DNA of 64,000 nt from Myxococcales bacterium (lineage in GTDB: Bacteria > Myxococcota_A > Polyangia > Palsa-1104 > JAEUJZ01), in the NCBI GenBank assembly GCA_016794365.1, contig JAEUKB010000002.1:1-64000 (forward strand), in the 5' to 3' direction. The notes beneath the pieces are model-generated. The model did no database searches, had not been told where the DNA came from, and worked only from the letters and a program-made list of their open reading frames with translations. The translations under genes were made by a program, and so were the position numbers. Positions 35,042 to 44,060 of the stretch are shown here, in pieces (position 1 is the stretch's first letter; every line of letters begins with the position of its first letter).

Positions 35042-35797
35042 CTAGAAGCTGCCCGATGCAGCCAGACCACCGCCACCACCAGGCAGCGTGATCGGTGCGA
35101 CGCCAAACGATGATGACAGCACTTGGTTGTCCCGGACCGGCACGCGACTTCCCGTCAGCGCACCAGCAATCGTCAGCGCCAGACCCGTCGCTTGCGCCAG
35201 ACCCGACAGGACACAGGGAATGCTCGCCAGCACGCTCCAGCCGTCGTAGTACGGGTTGGTGTTGAGGTAACGCAGCTCGATCCACGGACCAAAGACCGGG
35301 ACGTACAGCGGCCAGTAGGTTCCGTGCGTTGCCGTGCCGCTCAGGCTGCTGACACCGTTATCCGCCGCGTTCCACAGCGCAGCCGGAACAGCCGTCAGAA
35401 AGTAGCTACCGCCCAAGATCGCAATGCCCGCGATCAGCATGCCTCGATTCGGACGACGATACTCGTAGCGCACCGGCGGTGGCGGCGGCATCGGCTGACC
35501 ATAAGCCTGCGGATACGGCTGCGCCTGATATCCCGGCGGTGGATACGGCTGCGCTTGATATCCCGGCGGTGGCGGAGGAGCTGTGGGCGCGTAGTACGGC
35601 TGACCACCTGGATAGACCACCGTTCCCGGCGGCGCATAGTACGGCTGCGGTGCAACCTGAACACCTACGGGCGGCGGCGGGTTCACAATCCGTGATGGCG
35701 GAGCGACGGGCTCCGCTTGTGCCAGCGCGTCTCCGGCAGCGCCAAACAAAAGCGACGCTGCGACAAAGCCAGACAGCAAGGCCGGTTGAGTGATCAT
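35042..35797 (-). CDS. Exported Pro/Tyr-rich membrane protein
   Basis: A 251-residue protein with AAGGAG before ATG 35797. Signal peptide LLSGFVAASLLFGAAGDALA, then a Pro/Tyr/Gln/Gly-rich region (residues 30-110). The 10-residue unit Pro-Pro-Gly-Tyr-Gln-Ala-Gln-Pro-Tyr-Pro comes from a 30-bp direct repeat at 35511-35570. Two hydrophobic stretches follow (GMLIAGIAILGGSYFLTAVPAALW; WSVLASIPCVLSGLAQATGLALTIAGAL), then a Gly-rich end. Such proteins are common in myxobacterial genomes and have no known function. It is divergent from the recombinase. Confidence 0.8.
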   Translation of the reverse strand: MITQPALLSGFVAASLLFGAAGDALAQAEPVAPPSRIVNPPPPVGVQVAPQPYYAPPGTVVYPGGQPYYAPTAPPPPPGYQAQPYPPPGYQAQPYPQAYGQPMPPPPPVRYEYRRPNRGMLIAGIAILGGSYFLTAVPAALWNAADNGVSSLSGTATHGTYWPLYVPVFGPWIELRYLNTNPYYDGWSVLASIPCVLSGLAQATGLALTIAGALTGSRVPVRDNQVLSSSFGVAPITLPGGGGGLAASGSF

Positions 35798-35947
35798 TCG
35801 GGATACTCCTTCCTACTCCTCAGAATGACCCTACGCGCGACGGGAATCAAGACGATGAATCGCGGACCAGCCGCGCATCCGCTCTGCGCGAGCCGTTCAG
35901 CCAGCAGCCCAGCAAGACCTCGCGCAGCGCTTTTCATTGACCAATTT

Positions 35948-35964
35948 TTATGTGATTTTCATAA
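35948..35964. promoter_or_regulatory. AT-rich inverted repeat just before the recombinase start
   Basis: TTATG-tgatttt-CATAA, a perfect 5-bp dyad in an AT-rich stretch unlike the flanking GC-rich coding DNA. It ends one base before ATG 35966. It could be an operator, or a recombinase core-type site of the kind tyrosine recombinases bind near their own gene. This is inferred only. Confidence 0.35.
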
Positions 35965-35965
35965 C

Positions 35966-37108
35966 ATGCGAGGCAACCGAAGCGCGCGCATCCTGGGTCC
36001 ATACCAAGCTCGCGACAAATGGCGACTGGTCATCATCGATGGCGCAAGCCGCAAGAGCATGATCTTTGGCAGCATCGAGCAAGCGGAAGCTGCGCGAGAC
36101 TCGATCGGCGAACACTTGCAGCAGCACGTCATCTTGATTGGCGAAGCGCTGACCCAGTTTGCCGACGAAAAGCGACGCAGCGGATGTAAGCCGCTGTCGG
36201 TCCAAGCGGTCTTCGATCGCCTGAGCAGCTTTCTGCCGATAGAGCGACCGATGGCCAGCCTCTCCACGGACGAAGCGCAGCAGATTTACGACGCGCTGGG
36301 CGAGCGCTTTGCGACGGCGACGCACCATGCCGCGCTCAAGCGAGCCAAGGAGCTGTATCGCTGGGCCATCGCGCGCAACCTGGTGTCGGTCAATCCGTTT
36401 GCCTCCATCAAGCCGGTCGGGAAGCCGCGACGAGGAAAGCTTCAGCTCTCACTCGATGAAGCCCGCAAGCTCAGTCGTGCGCTGCTCAGCGACGCCGAGC
36501 AGGGAGACGAGCTGTCGCTGGCGCTGCTTTTGCAAGTGCTGCTTGGGCTGCGAACCAGTGAAGTGCTGCTGCGTCGCGTGCGTGATGTCGATGACGGCGG
36601 TCGTCTGCTGATCATTGCGTCGGGAAAGACCGAAAACGCGCGCCGAAGACTGGAAGTTCCCGACGTGCTGACAGCTCTTTTGCGCGGTCTTGTGACGAAC
36701 AAAGCGCCCGATGCCTTTTTGTTTGGCGGACCGAGTGGACACCGTCAAGCGTGGATGTGGAAGGGACTGCGACGATACTGTGAAAAGCTCGGGCTTCCGA
36801 CGGTCTGTCCGCACAGCCTGCGCGGTCTTCATTCATCGCTGGCCGTCGAAGCGGGACGCACCAGCCAAGAAGTTGCGGCGCAGCTCGGTCACGGCAGCTT
36901 CGGCGTCACCGCGCTGCACTACGTTCGTCCCGGTGCCATCGAAAACACCCGCATCCGCAAAGTCAGTGGACTGCTTGCTCAAGACCGAGAACCCGCGATG
37001 GAATCGGCGTCTCCGATGAAGAGTGCGCTCCTGTCCCAGCTCGCGAGCCTGTCTGAAGCGGACCTGGCCAAGCTGCTCTCGGTGCTCCCGACGCTTACCG
37101 ACAAATAG
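35966..37108 (+). CDS. Tyrosine recombinase/integrase, stand-alone
   Basis: A 380-residue protein from ATG 35966; an open frame continues upstream without a better start. The N-terminal SAM-like/core-binding domain is residues 58-150. The catalytic domain has all active-site residues: Arg196 (GLRTSEV), Lys221 (SGKTEN), His283 and Arg286 (HSLR), His309 (LGHGS) and the nucleophile Tyr319 (HYVRPG). It therefore should cut and rejoin DNA. No prophage, transposon ends or cargo genes surround it, so it may serve chromosome or local site-specific recombination. Confidence 0.9.
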   Translation: MRGNRSARILGPYQARDKWRLVIIDGASRKSMIFGSIEQAEAARDSIGEHLQQHVILIGEALTQFADEKRRSGCKPLSVQAVFDRLSSFLPIERPMASLSTDEAQQIYDALGERFATATHHAALKRAKELYRWAIARNLVSVNPFASIKPVGKPRRGKLQLSLDEARKLSRALLSDAEQGDELSLALLLQVLLGLRTSEVLLRRVRDVDDGGRLLIIASGKTENARRRLEVPDVLTALLRGLVTNKAPDAFLFGGPSGHRQAWMWKGLRRYCEKLGLPTVCPHSLRGLHSSLAVEAGRTSQEVAAQLGHGSFGVTALHYVRPGAIENTRIRKVSGLLAQDREPAMESASPMKSALLSQLASLSEADLAKLLSVLPTLTDK

Positions 37109-37162
37109 CGACGCTGCGCCGAACCTGATCCGCTGCGACTTACCTTGCACGCTACGACACGG

Positions 37163-38338
37163 CTAAGGCTTCTGCGTCGAAGACTTGGCTGGACTTGGCG
37201 CCAGCGTTCGGTTCAAGTCGCGCACCGTCGATTTCGACGGCTCCGGCTGCTTGGGCTTGCCCCAGTCGAGCACTTTGACGCCGCCAAACTCACCCGGATT
37301 GCCTGCGCTGCTGCCGGTGGTTGCACTCGATCGATTGGGCGGATTTTCGCCCGGCTGACCACCCGTGAGCGGAAGCTTTTCACGCGCCGTCGGGTTCTTG
37401 GGCAGATCTGCACCGGGAAGTCCCGCACGCACCGTTGCTGCCGCTGCTGCCGTCGCTGCCGCTGCTGCCGTCGCTGATGGATCGGTCTTGCGTCGTCTCT
37501 GCGCGGGCTCTGAGCCATCGCCCGAAGCCGTCGTAGTGTGCTGCTGTCCCGTCGCTGAACTTGTCGTAGAGCCAGGCGCTGAGCCGGTCGCAGCTCTTGC
37601 GCCGTCTTGTGCCACGTTCTGTCCACGCTTCTGCTCTTTGCGCGCCATCAGCACGTCGTACTCATACGAGTGAAGTCCCGCGCGCAGATCGCGCACCGGA
37701 ACCGTCTCTCGCAGCGCGTTAAACTGCTGCACACCCGACAGCGCCACGTAGTCGAGCCGCTTGGCCGAAAACTCGCCTTCACGCACCACCACATAGGCGG
37801 AGTCACTCGGCGCGACCTCGGGCAGGTGAAAGTGCGGAAACGACTTTGCCTCGGGCAGCTTCAGCCGCACCTTCGGACCTAGATATGGCAGAGGCCGCCA
37901 CGCGACGACTTTTTCTCCGACGCGAAAATCGACCCACGCTGGACCCCACTCACCACCCGGAATCCAGGCCCACGCGCAGTTTTGCAGGCCCGCTTCGACC
38001 CAGCGACCGTAGTGATCCGTCACCCAGCTGATCTTGAGATCGCTTGTGAAGGTCCAGCCGTACTCGGTCATCACCCAGTGGCCCCGACGGTATGGCTGAA
38101 AGTCTACGCCGACGAGATCTGGATGCGGACAGAACGCCGTTCCGTATCGATCCGTCTCGATGAACGTACCGTGTTCGCGCAGCACTTCATAAAACGCTTC
38201 GAGCGGAACCTGTCGAGTGAGCGTCGCGTCGTTCGCCTGCACCGGACTCGCCAGCGAGCCAGCGAGCACACCCAGCAGCAGCCCTGACGTCAGGGAACTT
38301 CTGACTGGCCAACCGACCGTGTGAGCGCCGCGCTGCAT
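37163..38338 (-). CDS. Exported DUF6600-like protein with low-complexity C-terminal half
   Basis: A 391-residue protein from ATG 38338. Signal: SSLTSGLLLGVLAGSLASPVQA. The middle (about 45-135) has the tryptophan-rich DUF6600 pattern: FYEVLREHGTFIETDRYGTAF, YRRGHWVMTEYGWTF, ISWVTDHYGRWV, CAWAWIPGGEWGPAWVDFR and VVAWRPLPYLG. The second half is Ala/Thr/Ser/Pro rich, with an Ala-Thr repeat from GCTGCC triplets near 37435-37470. The family is secreted and of unclear role, often a wall or surface component. No clear Shine-Dalgarno. Confidence 0.8.
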   Translation of the reverse strand: MQRGAHTVGWPVRSSLTSGLLLGVLAGSLASPVQANDATLTRQVPLEAFYEVLREHGTFIETDRYGTAFCPHPDLVGVDFQPYRRGHWVMTEYGWTFTSDLKISWVTDHYGRWVEAGLQNCAWAWIPGGEWGPAWVDFRVGEKVVAWRPLPYLGPKVRLKLPEAKSFPHFHLPEVAPSDSAYVVVREGEFSAKRLDYVALSGVQQFNALRETVPVRDLRAGLHSYEYDVLMARKEQKRGQNVAQDGARAATGSAPGSTTSSATGQQHTTTASGDGSEPAQRRRKTDPSATAAAAATAAAAATVRAGLPGADLPKNPTAREKLPLTGGQPGENPPNRSSATTGSSAGNPGEFGGVKVLDWGKPKQPEPSKSTVRDLNRTLAPSPAKSSTQKP

Positions 38339-38405
38339 GTTGAATCTATGATGCCCGGAAAAGCCCGCACCATCCACCCTTTGGCGCAGGCTGCCGCGAT
38401 CGGGC

Positions 38406-39152
38406 TCAGTACATGAGCAGCCGATGCTGATGCTGTCGTTCCCAGCGATGAGCCAGCTCGTATTCGTCAAACAGCCGCTCTTCTGCCAAAAACGACGGAG
38501 GATGATAACAGCGACGGCCACCCAGCTCGGGAATGCCGTGCTTTTGGTGCAGCATCTCGTGATAGACGATCCAGGCGACGTAGTAGCGCGGCACATCGGG
38601 ACGATCCAGCGTCGGATGAATCCGAATCAGCCGATCTTCCACCGAATACGAGCCCATCGTCAGCGTCTTGTGCGGTCGCAGCTCGTCGTCGCCACGCTTG
38701 CGTCGTCCCCAGGTGATCTTTGCGTCGATCGCTCCGCCGAAATAGCCAGCGTTTAGCTCGTCGAAGATCGCTCGCAGATCGTGATGCTGGCCGCACGGAC
38801 GCTCGATGATGCGCGTACTTCGTCGCAGCGACTCACGAACTGGCTGAAGCTGCGCCGAGCGCTCTGCAATGAACGCATCCAGCGTCGCCGAAGCTTCTGC
38901 TTCGGGATGAATCACATAGCGACCCAGCGCGGCCACCACCTGCGGCGACGCAGCCACAAACATGTGATGAAGTCGCAGCCGATAACGACCCGGCTCGCGC
39001 CGAACCGACAGCATCGTCGATCGATTGTTGGTCAGCCGAATATCCAGCGTCGCAGCGTCGCTACAGAGCGCTCCGATGTGCTGGCTCAGCCGTCGCTGCA
39101 AGCGCTCAGCCGCTCTCGGTTTCGCGACCGGCTTGGGCGAAGACATGGACAT
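38406..39152 (-). CDS. SprT-like zinc metalloprotein
   Basis: A 248-residue protein from ATG 39152 (39146 also possible). The C-terminal half has the zinc motif HEMLHQKHG (HExxH, in VYHEMLHQKHGIPELGG), followed by conserved basic and aromatic residues (CYHPPSFLAEERLF). Before it is DLRAIFDELNAGYFGGAIDAKITWGRR, the typical SprT-like lead-in (F-x-x-L-N-x-x-x-F). Family members are proteases acting on DNA-protein crosslinks or are of unknown role. Upstream residues lack a known domain. It is divergent from the ferredoxin reductase gene. Confidence 0.85.
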   Translation of the reverse strand: MSMSSPKPVAKPRAAERLQRRLSQHIGALCSDAATLDIRLTNNRSTMLSVRREPGRYRLRLHHMFVAASPQVVAALGRYVIHPEAEASATLDAFIAERSAQLQPVRESLRRSTRIIERPCGQHHDLRAIFDELNAGYFGGAIDAKITWGRRKRGDDELRPHKTLTMGSYSVEDRLIRIHPTLDRPDVPRYYVAWIVYHEMLHQKHGIPELGGRRCYHPPSFLAEERLFDEYELAHRWERQHQHRLLMY

Positions 39153-39252
39153 GCAGCCGTTTCTACTTGCCCGGCGACGGAAGTCAAAAAATGCGCACAT
39201 CACCGACGAGCAGCCCTTCTCTCTTTCCGCAACCGCTGGCACAATATCTGCC

Positions 39253-40272
39253 ATGACTAAAATTAGGCATGGCGAGTGCGTATTTGAGCTAACCAGTGAG
39301 ACGGTGCTCGAGGGACTGCTTCGGGAAGGCGTTCAGGTTCCCAACTCGTGTCGCAGCGGCGTCTGTCAGTCCTGTCTGCTGCGAGCGACGGAAGGAACGC
39401 CGCCAGCGAGTGCGCAGCAAGGGCTCAAAGATTCCTGGCGCGCGCGCGGCTACTTCCTGTCGTGCGTGGCAAGACCGACGGAAGACTTGACGGTGACGAT
39501 GAGCGACAGCGACGCACTGCTGGTCTCCGGTCAGCTGGTTGCCAAGACCTGGCTGTCACAGACGGTGCGAGAGCTACGCATTCGTCCCGAGTCCGCGTTT
39601 CCGTATCAGCCCGGTCAGTATGTCAACCTGGTTGCCGACGGAAGCTTGGTGCGATCGTATTCGCTTGCGTCGGTGCCACAGCTGGATTCCGAGCTGATTC
39701 TGCATGTACGAATTCTGCCATCCGGTCGCATGTCGTCGTGGATCGAGTCTGCGCAGGTTGGAACCACGCTTCAGCTTCGCGGTCCGGCGGGTGAGTGCTT
39801 CTATGTTCCAGGTCGTCCGACGCAGTCGCTGCTGCTGTGCGGGGTTGGAACCGGGCTTGCGCCGCTGTATGGACTGCTCCGCGACGCGCTGCGACAACAG
39901 CACAGCGGACCGATCGCGATCGTTCACGGCGCGCGCTCGCCAAGTGGACTGTATCTGCGTCGAGAGCTGACCGAACTGGCCGCGCAGCATGCGAACGTGA
40001 CTTATCTGCCCGTCGTGCTCAGCCTCGATCCGATGGATGCCAATGAAGAAGCCGCGACGGAAGCTGCGCAGAACGTGACCGCGCCGCTGGTTTCCCCGAT
40101 CGACGAGGTGATTCGGACGCGCTTTCCCAAGCTCGGGGGCCAGCGCGTGTTCCTGTGTGGAGACGCGCCGCTTGTGACCGCGCTGCGCAAGCAGGTGTTT
40201 TTGCAGGGATGCAGTCGGCGCGAGATCTTGGCCGACCCGTTTTTGATGGCCCATCCGACGAGCCCAACCTAA
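39253..40272 (+). CDS. 2Fe-2S ferredoxin-containing NAD(P)H/FAD oxidoreductase
   Basis: A 339-residue single-chain reductase. The N-terminal plant-type ferredoxin domain has CRSGVCQSC and a fourth Cys near residue 73 (FLSCVARP). Next comes the ferredoxin-NADP reductase FAD domain (RSYSLAS, a RxYS-type flavin motif) and the NAD(P)-binding part (LLLCGVGTGLAPLYGLLRDAL; RVFLCGDAPLV). Such enzymes pass electrons from NAD(P)H through FAD and the cluster to an oxygenase or another protein. The FAD monooxygenase at 33306 is self-sufficient, so the partner is unknown. Confidence 0.9.
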   Translation: MTKIRHGECVFELTSETVLEGLLREGVQVPNSCRSGVCQSCLLRATEGTPPASAQQGLKDSWRARGYFLSCVARPTEDLTVTMSDSDALLVSGQLVAKTWLSQTVRELRIRPESAFPYQPGQYVNLVADGSLVRSYSLASVPQLDSELILHVRILPSGRMSSWIESAQVGTTLQLRGPAGECFYVPGRPTQSLLLCGVGTGLAPLYGLLRDALRQQHSGPIAIVHGARSPSGLYLRRELTELAAQHANVTYLPVVLSLDPMDANEEAATEAAQNVTAPLVSPIDEVIRTRFPKLGGQRVFLCGDAPLVTALRKQVFLQGCSRREILADPFLMAHPTSPT

Positions 40273-40295
40273 CAGCGGGCTGCTCGTCGAGCGCG

Positions 40296-40907
40296 TTACT
40301 TCACGCTCGCGCGAACCTTTAGGTACTGAGCCGCCGACTCACCGAGGCGCTTGCCGCACTCATTGAGACGCTCGGTGACGCTGACGTTCACCGGCACGCC
40401 CATGATGCTCTGGGTTGCATACTTCACCGACGTGGACACTTCATCGACGACGGTGCCCTGGCCATCGACGATGCGCAGCGTCATGCGAACTTCCGATGGA
40501 ATGTTGACGACAGCAGCCCACACGCCTGGCTCGATGAAGCTCACCATCGGCTTGACCGAATACGGACCCGGAGCCGCCGCCGCGCCCGCCGTCACTTGCA
40601 GGCCTTTTCCTTCTTTCACGAGCGTGTCCGCAAAGGCCTGGTTCAGCTTGCCCAGATCTGCGCGCCACGCTTCGACCTGCTCAGGCTTCTTTTCCGCCAG
40701 GTAATCGGCTTCGTTTTTGTCACCGACCTTCAGGCCTTCGTATGCGATCGGCTCTACCGCGAAGGCCGACTGCGCGTTAAACGGGCTCGGCTGCGCCTGA
40801 CGGACCACCGTCCACGCCGGACCACAGCCGCTCACCGTCGCTGCCCCAAGAAGGAGGGCCGCCGACACACTCACCGCACGAAAAAAGCTCTTCACCTTGC
40901 TGCTCAT
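40296..40907 (-). CDS. Putative lipoprotein of unknown function
   Basis: A 203-residue protein with AAGGAA before the start. Signal with lipobox: VSVSAALLLGAATVSGCGPAW. The mature domain mixes helices and strands (EAWRADLGKLNQAFADTLVKEGKGLQV; YSVKPMVSFIEPGVWAAV; VRMTLRIVDGQGTVVDEVST). This resembles small lipoproteins with an ABC-type periplasmic fold, such as DUF4410-like ones. The family match is not certain. It converges with the ferredoxin reductase gene. Confidence 0.8.
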   Translation of the reverse strand: MSSKVKSFFRAVSVSAALLLGAATVSGCGPAWTVVRQAQPSPFNAQSAFAVEPIAYEGLKVGDKNEADYLAEKKPEQVEAWRADLGKLNQAFADTLVKEGKGLQVTAGAAAAPGPYSVKPMVSFIEPGVWAAVVNIPSEVRMTLRIVDGQGTVVDEVSTSVKYATQSIMGVPVNVSVTERLNECGKRLGESAAQYLKVRASVK

Positions 40908-41114
40908 GACGATTCCTTTGCACGGATGGAGTGGCAGTTTTCCGCTGTCAAGTAGTCGGTTCGCCTGCCACGGATTGTCGAATCATAAAACGCGAAACGG
41001 GTCGTGATCGTCAAGCAAGTCGCGAACATAGCGGCCAATCCGCGCCAGCGCGCCAGCGACGAACCATGAGAACGCCGAAAACAGGCTTCACAAGGGGAAG
41101 CGCACCGATCAAAG

Positions 41115-42146
41115 ATGGGGACCATGAGCCAACTGGACGGTGACAAGCAGGACGATCTTGCGAACTTGCCTGGGGTCGGTAGCGCATTTGGCTACGACCC
41201 AGGTGCCGAGCTAAAGAAAAAGGGTCTGCCATGGCCCGCGTACATCGCAATCGGCATTGCGGCGGTGGCGCTGATCGGCTTTTTGGCCTTCCGCAGCCAC
41301 AAAAAGCGCGAAGAGCGAAAAGTTCACGTCGCATTCTTGGAACAGCTCCAAGACTACGAAAAGAACACGGTGAACGCGTTCTGGCGCTGTCTGTTCGGCA
41401 AAGAAGGCGATGGTCGTCGCTTCAATCAGCCGGAACAGCTAAACGGTCAGCTCGAAGCGGCGCTCTACGCGGACCCGAAGAACTTTCCGGAAAAAGTCGC
41501 CAACGAGTGCGTGAAGAAAGCGCTCGATGCATCGCGCAAGATTCGTGACTTTTCGCCGCCCGCTCCGACGGCGTATGAGCAATCGCTCGATGAGTACGGA
41601 AAAGCGCTCGCCGGTCTGGCCAACACGCTCAACACCTGGGCGGAAGGCGCAGGCAAGCGCGTCGAAACCAAGCAGCGCGAAAACAAGATCGTGTCGGCTG
41701 GCGATACCTGGAGCACCACCGACAACCCGAACAAGGCCGATCCCGCTGCGTGGCAGTACGACAAGTTCATCCACTGCGCGGTGCCGAACCTCGACAAGAT
41801 GAAGGACGGTCAGGAGCTGCTGGAGTTTCTCGCCAGCAAGTGTACCGAAAACAAGACCAAGGGCTGGAAGACCGACCCTGAGTTCTTGGCCAAGCTGCGC
41901 GACACCTGCATTTCCGAAGCGACGGGCGAAGTGCCAACCAAGACGCCAGCGACCTTCCGCGCCACGTTCAACAAGTTCAGCGCCGACTACGATCGCCTGA
42001 GCCAAGCGTGGGGAAGCTGCCTCCGCAAGATGAGCAAAGAGTCGAAGAAAGACGATCTGGAGCAGTTTGACAAAGCGTGGGTCGATTCGGTCAACGCTTC
42101 GACCAAGATCCGCAAGATCGCCAAAGACAACCTGCCTGACGAATAG
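41115..42146 (+). CDS. Single-pass membrane protein of unknown function
   Basis: A 343-residue protein. A soluble N-terminus (about 35 residues) leads to one helix (WPAYIAIGIAAVALIGFLAF) and then a basic stretch (RSHKKREERK). The large remaining domain is helix-rich and charged, with four or five Cys (WRCLFGKEGD; NECVKKAL; HCAVPNLDKM; CTENKTKG; CISEATG; WGSCLRKM), likely disulfide-bonded outside the cytoplasm. No family recognised. The start is ATG 41115, or ATG 41124 with GGGGA nearby. Confidence 0.75.
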   Translation: MGTMSQLDGDKQDDLANLPGVGSAFGYDPGAELKKKGLPWPAYIAIGIAAVALIGFLAFRSHKKREERKVHVAFLEQLQDYEKNTVNAFWRCLFGKEGDGRRFNQPEQLNGQLEAALYADPKNFPEKVANECVKKALDASRKIRDFSPPAPTAYEQSLDEYGKALAGLANTLNTWAEGAGKRVETKQRENKIVSAGDTWSTTDNPNKADPAAWQYDKFIHCAVPNLDKMKDGQELLEFLASKCTENKTKGWKTDPEFLAKLRDTCISEATGEVPTKTPATFRATFNKFSADYDRLSQAWGSCLRKMSKESKKDDLEQFDKAWVDSVNASTKIRKIAKDNLPDE

Positions 42147-42268
42147 TCGCAGCGACGGCTCGCTCGACGGTCTAGCCTTCCTTTCCAACCTTTCTGTCCC
42201 GCCTTCCTTTTCGTCCAGCCGACAGTCCCCATTGCCAAGGTTCGCCCACAAAGGCACCATTTTGCCGC

Positions 42269-42991
42269 TTGGCACGACTACGGACTCCCATCTGGCTTTC
42301 TCCTGAGCTTGTCTTCCCGCCGGTCAGTCTGGCAAACCGCGATGGTCTGCTTGCCGTCGGTGGAGATCTCTCGCAAGAGCGCCTGCTGCTTGCCTACGCA
42401 TCGGGCATCTTTCCGTGGCCCAGCGAGGGAATGCCGCTTTTGTGGTTTGCTCCGTCGGAGCGCGCGGTGGTGGTGCCGTCAGCGCTTCATGTCGGTCGCA
42501 GCCTGCGCAAAGTCGTCGTACGCGGTCCCTTCGAGGTTCGGATGGACACCGCGTTTTCCCAGGTTATCGCAGCCTGCGCCAAGATTCCGCGTCGTCACGA
42601 ATCAGGAACCTGGATCTTGTCCGATATGATCGAGGCCTACTGTCAGCTTCACGAAGCGGGCTTTGCGCACTCCGTCGAGACGTTTCTCGATGGCGAGCTG
42701 GTCGGCGGACTGTACGGCATATCCATCGGCGGCATGTTCTTCGGCGAGTCGATGTTTGCCAAAGTGGACGATGCCAGCAAAGTGGCGATGGTTCGGCTGT
42801 GTCAGCAACTGACAGCGTGGGACTTTGATCTCGTCGATGGACAGGTGATGAATCCGCACCTGTCGCGGCTCGGATTTTCGCTGATTCCGCGCAGTGACTA
42901 CATGACAACGCTTCAGCGCTCGCGGGAAAAGCCGACGCGACAAGGCAAGTGGCAGCTCGATCCGCTGCGTGTCACGGCAAGCGACGAATAG
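42269..42991 (+). CDS. aat: Leucyl/phenylalanyl-tRNA-protein transferase
   Basis: A 240-residue protein from TTG 42269. It adds Leu or Phe from aminoacyl-tRNA to N-terminal Lys/Arg of proteins, marking them for ClpAP via the N-end rule. Motifs seen: GLLAVGGDLSQERLLLAYASGIFPWPSEGMPLLWFAPSERAVV, RHESGTWILSDMIEAYCQLHEAGFAHSVETF and LVGGLYGISIGGMFFGESMF. The usual WW-SP-x-PR box reads LLWFAPSER here. Length is normal. ClpA/ClpS are not in the window. Confidence 0.94.
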   Translation: MARLRTPIWLSPELVFPPVSLANRDGLLAVGGDLSQERLLLAYASGIFPWPSEGMPLLWFAPSERAVVVPSALHVGRSLRKVVVRGPFEVRMDTAFSQVIAACAKIPRRHESGTWILSDMIEAYCQLHEAGFAHSVETFLDGELVGGLYGISIGGMFFGESMFAKVDDASKVAMVRLCQQLTAWDFDLVDGQVMNPHLSRLGFSLIPRSDYMTTLQRSREKPTRQGKWQLDPLRVTASDE

Positions 42992-43070
42992 CTGACTCGA
43001 CGCCAGACAGCGTCAAAACAGCTTCAAGCTTGGTTGGAAGAGGAAACGGGAAGAGACAGCGGAGCAGAGA

Positions 43071-43481
43071 TCACTTGGTCATGATGCCAAGCGTTTTGAC
43101 ACCAGCGCCTCGGCAGATATCCATGGCCTTGACGACATCGCCATACGGTGCCGCATCGTCGGGATTGAAGAAGATGATCTTCTTTGCGCGGTTCTGAAGC
43201 AGCGTCCGAACCTTGTCAGCCAGGCCGTCGATCGGAATCGCTTCTCCGTTGATGGCCACGCGACCGTCTTCTGCCACCGTCGCAACCAGCTGATCGGACG
43301 AAGGCGGCGGTTCATTCATGCTGGTCGGCGGAGCTTTCGGCGGCACGTCGATCTGCGTCTGATTCAGCAGCTTCGGCACCATCACCATGAACACGATGAG
43401 GAGCACGAGCACGACGTCGATAAGCGGCGTGACGTTGATGTCTGAGCGTGGGCCTTTGTTGCCACCTGCTGAAAATGCCAT
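43071..43481 (-). CDS. ExbD/TolR family energy-transducing subunit (short form)
   Basis: A 136-residue inner-membrane protein. An N-terminal helix with the essential Asp (SDINVTPLIDVVLVLLIVFMVMV) is followed by a periplasmic domain (DQLVATVAEDGRVAINGEAIPIDGLADKVRTLLQNRAKKIIFFNPDDAAPYGDVVKAMDICRGAG). It uses the proton motive force with an ExbB/TolQ partner to energise TonB or Tol. It is the last gene of the TPR-TonB-ExbB-ExbD-ExbD operon and starts 2 bp after the longer ExbD gene. Confidence 0.92.
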   Translation of the reverse strand: MAFSAGGNKGPRSDINVTPLIDVVLVLLIVFMVMVPKLLNQTQIDVPPKAPPTSMNEPPPSSDQLVATVAEDGRVAINGEAIPIDGLADKVRTLLQNRAKKIIFFNPDDAAPYGDVVKAMDICRGAGVKTLGIMTK

Positions 43482-43483
43482 GG

Positions 43484-44008
43484 CTAGTTGGCCTCCTTGT
43501 ACTCTTCAGAGCCAAGGTGAACTTGCGGCACACCGACGGCATTGACCAGCTCCATCGCGTGGCGAACGGCGCCGTAAGAAGCCCGCCGATCGCCCTTGAT
43601 GTGGACTTCGCGCCCACCGGAGCCTTTGCGCATTTCCTTCTGCACCAGATCACCAAGCGTCTCGTCCGTCGCGAGATCCGAGCCAACGAACATCCGCGAC
43701 TGAGCACACTCCCAGTGGATTGCGCCCATCTTGCCGCCTTCGCAGGTGACCGAAACGACGATCTGCTCGCCGGAGTCGTTCTTCTTGTCGTGGTGACGAG
43801 TCACCGGCTGCTCCACAGGCATACCGCGCGTGATCATCGGCGTCACGACCATGAAGATGATGAGGAGCACCAGCACGACGTCAACGAGCGGTGTGACGTT
43901 GATCTCTGAACGGATCCCCGCGTTCTTGATCGCATGGCGCGCATGACGTCGGTGCTTCCGAGGAGGCAACCGAGGAGGATTTTTGAGCAGTTCATCCAAG
44001 TCGGACAT
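43484..44008 (-). CDS. ExbD/TolR family subunit (long form)
   Basis: A 174-residue protein. ATG 44008 has AAGGACC upstream, so the more distal ATG is not used. A basic cytoplasmic leader (PRLPPRKHRRHARHA) precedes the helix with the conserved Asp (SEINVTPLVDVVLVLLIIFMVV). The periplasmic part has two Cys (VTCEGG, WECAQSR) that may pair, and the TolR-like AVRHAMELVNAVGV. A second ExbD next to a single ExbB suggests a heteromeric or two-role complex. Confidence 0.92.
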   Translation of the reverse strand: MSDLDELLKNPPRLPPRKHRRHARHAIKNAGIRSEINVTPLVDVVLVLLIIFMVVTPMITRGMPVEQPVTRHHDKKNDSGEQIVVSVTCEGGKMGAIHWECAQSRMFVGSDLATDETLGDLVQKEMRKGSGGREVHIKGDRRASYGAVRHAMELVNAVGVPQVHLGSEEYKEAN

Positions 44009-44060
44009 CTTTGGTCCTTCGTCCATGAGCCGACGGTCAAAAAGACCGCACGGTTACTGC

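Noticed and set aside
35966..37108. Recombinase as part of a prophage or integron
   Set aside because: No phage genes, cassette array or flanking attachment repeats were seen in the neighbouring kilobases.
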